Shown here: piece after piece, positions 54,907 through 56,119 of the stretch
Numbering within the stretch: the first letter of the stretch is position 1
How the letters are laid out: every line of letters starts with the position of its first letter
Assembly: GCA_937901905.1 (NCBI GenBank)
Contig: CALDIF010000022.1
Location: 1-56,119 of the forward strand
Source of the DNA: an uncultured Porphyromonadaceae bacterium
GTDB taxonomy: Bacteria > Bacteroidota > Bacteroidia > Bacteroidales > Muribaculaceae
Length of the DNA: 56,119 bases
Direction of reading: 5' to 3'
Notes under the pieces: generated by a model
Told to the model about the DNA's origin: nothing
The model's database searches: none
The model's input: the letters and a program-made list of their open reading frames with translations, nothing else
Made by a program: the position numbers and the translations under genes

Positions 54907-56119
54907 ATGACGGAATTACAGCAGAAAACGGCGGCGAAAAAGTTTTCTGAACAGTGGAAAGATAAAGGCTATGAAAAGGGCCAGAGCCAGCTCTTCTGGA
55001 CGACGCTTTTGACGGAAGTTTTCGGTGTTCAGGATGTTGCGTCCTTCATCGAATATGAAGATCAGGTTCATCTGGACCATACTTCTTTCATCGACGGATA
55101 TATCCCCTCCACCAAAGTGATGATTGAGCAGAAGAGCCTCGGCAAAAATCTCAACGAGGCGATCAAACAGTCTGACGGCTCGCGCCTGACGCCCTTCCAG
55201 CAGGCAAAGCGCTATATTACCGAGCTGCCGCTCTCCCGCCACCCTCGCTGGGTCATCACCTGCAATTTTGCGGAATTCTATGTTTATGATATGGAGAACC
55301 CGCGGGGCGAACCGGAAAAGATTCTTCTCAGGGACCTTGAAAAAGAGTATTACCGTCTTTCCTTTCTGGTAGATACCGGCAGCGTTCATCTCCGGCGTGA
55401 AATGGAGATTTCCATCAAAGCCGGTGAAGTCGTCGGCCTGATGTACGATGCTTTCCTCAAACAGTATAAGAATCAGGAAAGTGAAGAGACCCTGAAAAGC
55501 CTGAACAAGCTCTGTGTGCGGCTGGTGTTCTGCCTGTATGCGGAAGACGCAGGCATTTTCGGCAAACACATGATGTTCCATGATTACCTTGCGCAGTTCT
55601 CCACCCGCGACATGCGCAAAGGCTTACTTGCACTTTTCAAAGTCCTCAACCAGAAGCCGGAAGACCGTGATGAATTCCTTGCAGACGATGACCCGCTCCT
55701 CGCCGCCTTCCCTTACGTCAACGGCGGGCTGTTTGCCGATGAGGATATCTCTGTTCCGCCCTTCACGGAGGATATCCGCGAGCTGCTGCTGGTGAAGGCC
55801 AGTGCGGATTTTGACTGGTCGGATATCTCCCCCACCATTTTCGGCGCAGTTTTTGAGAGCACCCTGAACCCGGAAACCAGACGGTCCGGCGGCATGCATT
55901 ACACCAGCATAGAAAACATCCACAAAGTCATTGATCCGCTCTTCCTCGATGATCTCAAAAAAGAACTGGCAGAAATCAGGGAAGATGCCGTCATCAGAAG
56001 CCGCAAAGCAAAACTTCTCGCCTATCAGGACAAGCTTGCCTCTCTGGAATTTCTGGATCCGGCTGCAGGCAGCGGGAATTTCCTCACAGAGTCATATCTT
56101 TGCCTTCGCCGTCTGGAGA
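54907..56119 (+). CDS. MmeI-like type IIL restriction-modification enzyme, 5' part
   Basis: 404 codons, open to the right edge. The N-terminal nuclease domain has Asp63 followed after ten residues by Glu74-x-Lys76 (FIDGYIPSTKVMIEQK), the D-x10-ExK site of MmeI-type enzymes. A helical spacer (about 150-370; ISPTIFGAVFESTL and MHYTS) leads to methyltransferase motif I, DPAAGSGNFL (about 385), where most members have DPACGSGNFL. One polypeptide would methylate adenine and cut DNA at the same target; the target-recognition domain lies beyond the window. A methyltransferase of the related phage-defence type is the alternative. Confidence 0.85.
   Translation, partial: MTELQQKTAAKKFSEQWKDKGYEKGQSQLFWTTLLTEVFGVQDVASFIEYEDQVHLDHTSFIDGYIPSTKVMIEQKSLGKNLNEAIKQSDGSRLTPFQQAKRYITELPLSRHPRWVITCNFAEFYVYDMENPRGEPEKILLRDLEKEYYRLSFLVDTGSVHLRREMEISIKAGEVVGLMYDAFLKQYKNQESEETLKSLNKLCVRLVFCLYAEDAGIFGKHMMFHDYLAQFSTRDMRKGLLALFKVLNQKPEDRDEFLADDDPLLAAFPYVNGGLFADEDISVPPFTEDIRELLLVKASADFDWSDISPTIFGAVFESTLNPETRRSGGMHYTSIENIHKVIDPLFLDDLKKELAEIREDAVIRSRKAKLLAYQDKLASLEFLDPAAGSGNFLTESYLCLRRLE

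Overview
The window joins two unrelated genomes. Positions 1 to about 46,585 come from a Bacteroidales-type bacterium (Bacteroidota, possibly Muribaculaceae; the family is inference). Its genes use the Bacteroidota -7 promoter box (TAnnTTTG), mostly lack Shine-Dalgarno sequences, and include sprA of the type IX secretion system, a BACON-like domain, an alpha-2-macroglobulin and an ISAon1-like IS. At about 46,586, inside the Ala/Glu-rich tail of ribosomal protein S16 (rpsP), the sequence switches within a few bases to the N-terminal half of a CdsA gene on the opposite strand. From there to 56,119 genes have GGAGG-type ribosome sites and TTGACA/TATAAT promoters, as in Bacillota. Two essential genes are each cut in mid-domain at one point, so this is most likely an assembly or library chimera.

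Region 1 (66-13,943, minus strand): ten closely spaced genes form a Ser/Thr phosphorylation operon. It holds three Hanks-type kinases (two with one membrane span, one fused to an FHA domain), a PP2C phosphatase with a membrane span and LysM domain, a zinc-ribbon/FHA protein, an FHA/membrane protein, an FHA/transmembrane/trypsin-like protease and three secreted proteins. Writer, eraser, readers and envelope output are encoded together. This is the best candidate for an undescribed system. Region 2 (14,525-26,413, minus): sprA, ruvA, a long RelA/SpoT protein whose hydrolase residues are replaced, and a secreted beta-helix protein with a possible T9SS sorting tail.

Region 3 (26,414-30,621): two diverged inverted repeats, each carrying the promoter of the gene facing outward, bracket an accessory segment. 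It holds an outer-membrane barrel, a secreted DnaJ-type zinc-finger protein, two very small membrane proteins, and a strongly structured (6S-like) RNA gene split by a complete IS element with 23-bp inverted ends and an exact 8-bp target duplication.

Region 4 (30,622-46,585): parC, a probable outer-membrane protein, an S41 peptidase lipoprotein, rnpB (RNase P RNA), degP (minus), an alpha-2-macroglobulin without the thioester motif, a lipoprotein/ECF sigma/anti-sigma-like/periplasmic protein operon, tRNA-Gln and the start of rpsP.

Region 5 (46,587-56,119, Bacillota): cdsA fragment, a possible papain-fold protein, a GntR regulator divergent from the hexuronate genes uxaC-uxuB, a 5'-truncated homing-endonuclease-like gene, and a LexA-like/coiled-coil/XRE/ImmA operon divergent from an MmeI-like restriction-modification gene that runs off the window.
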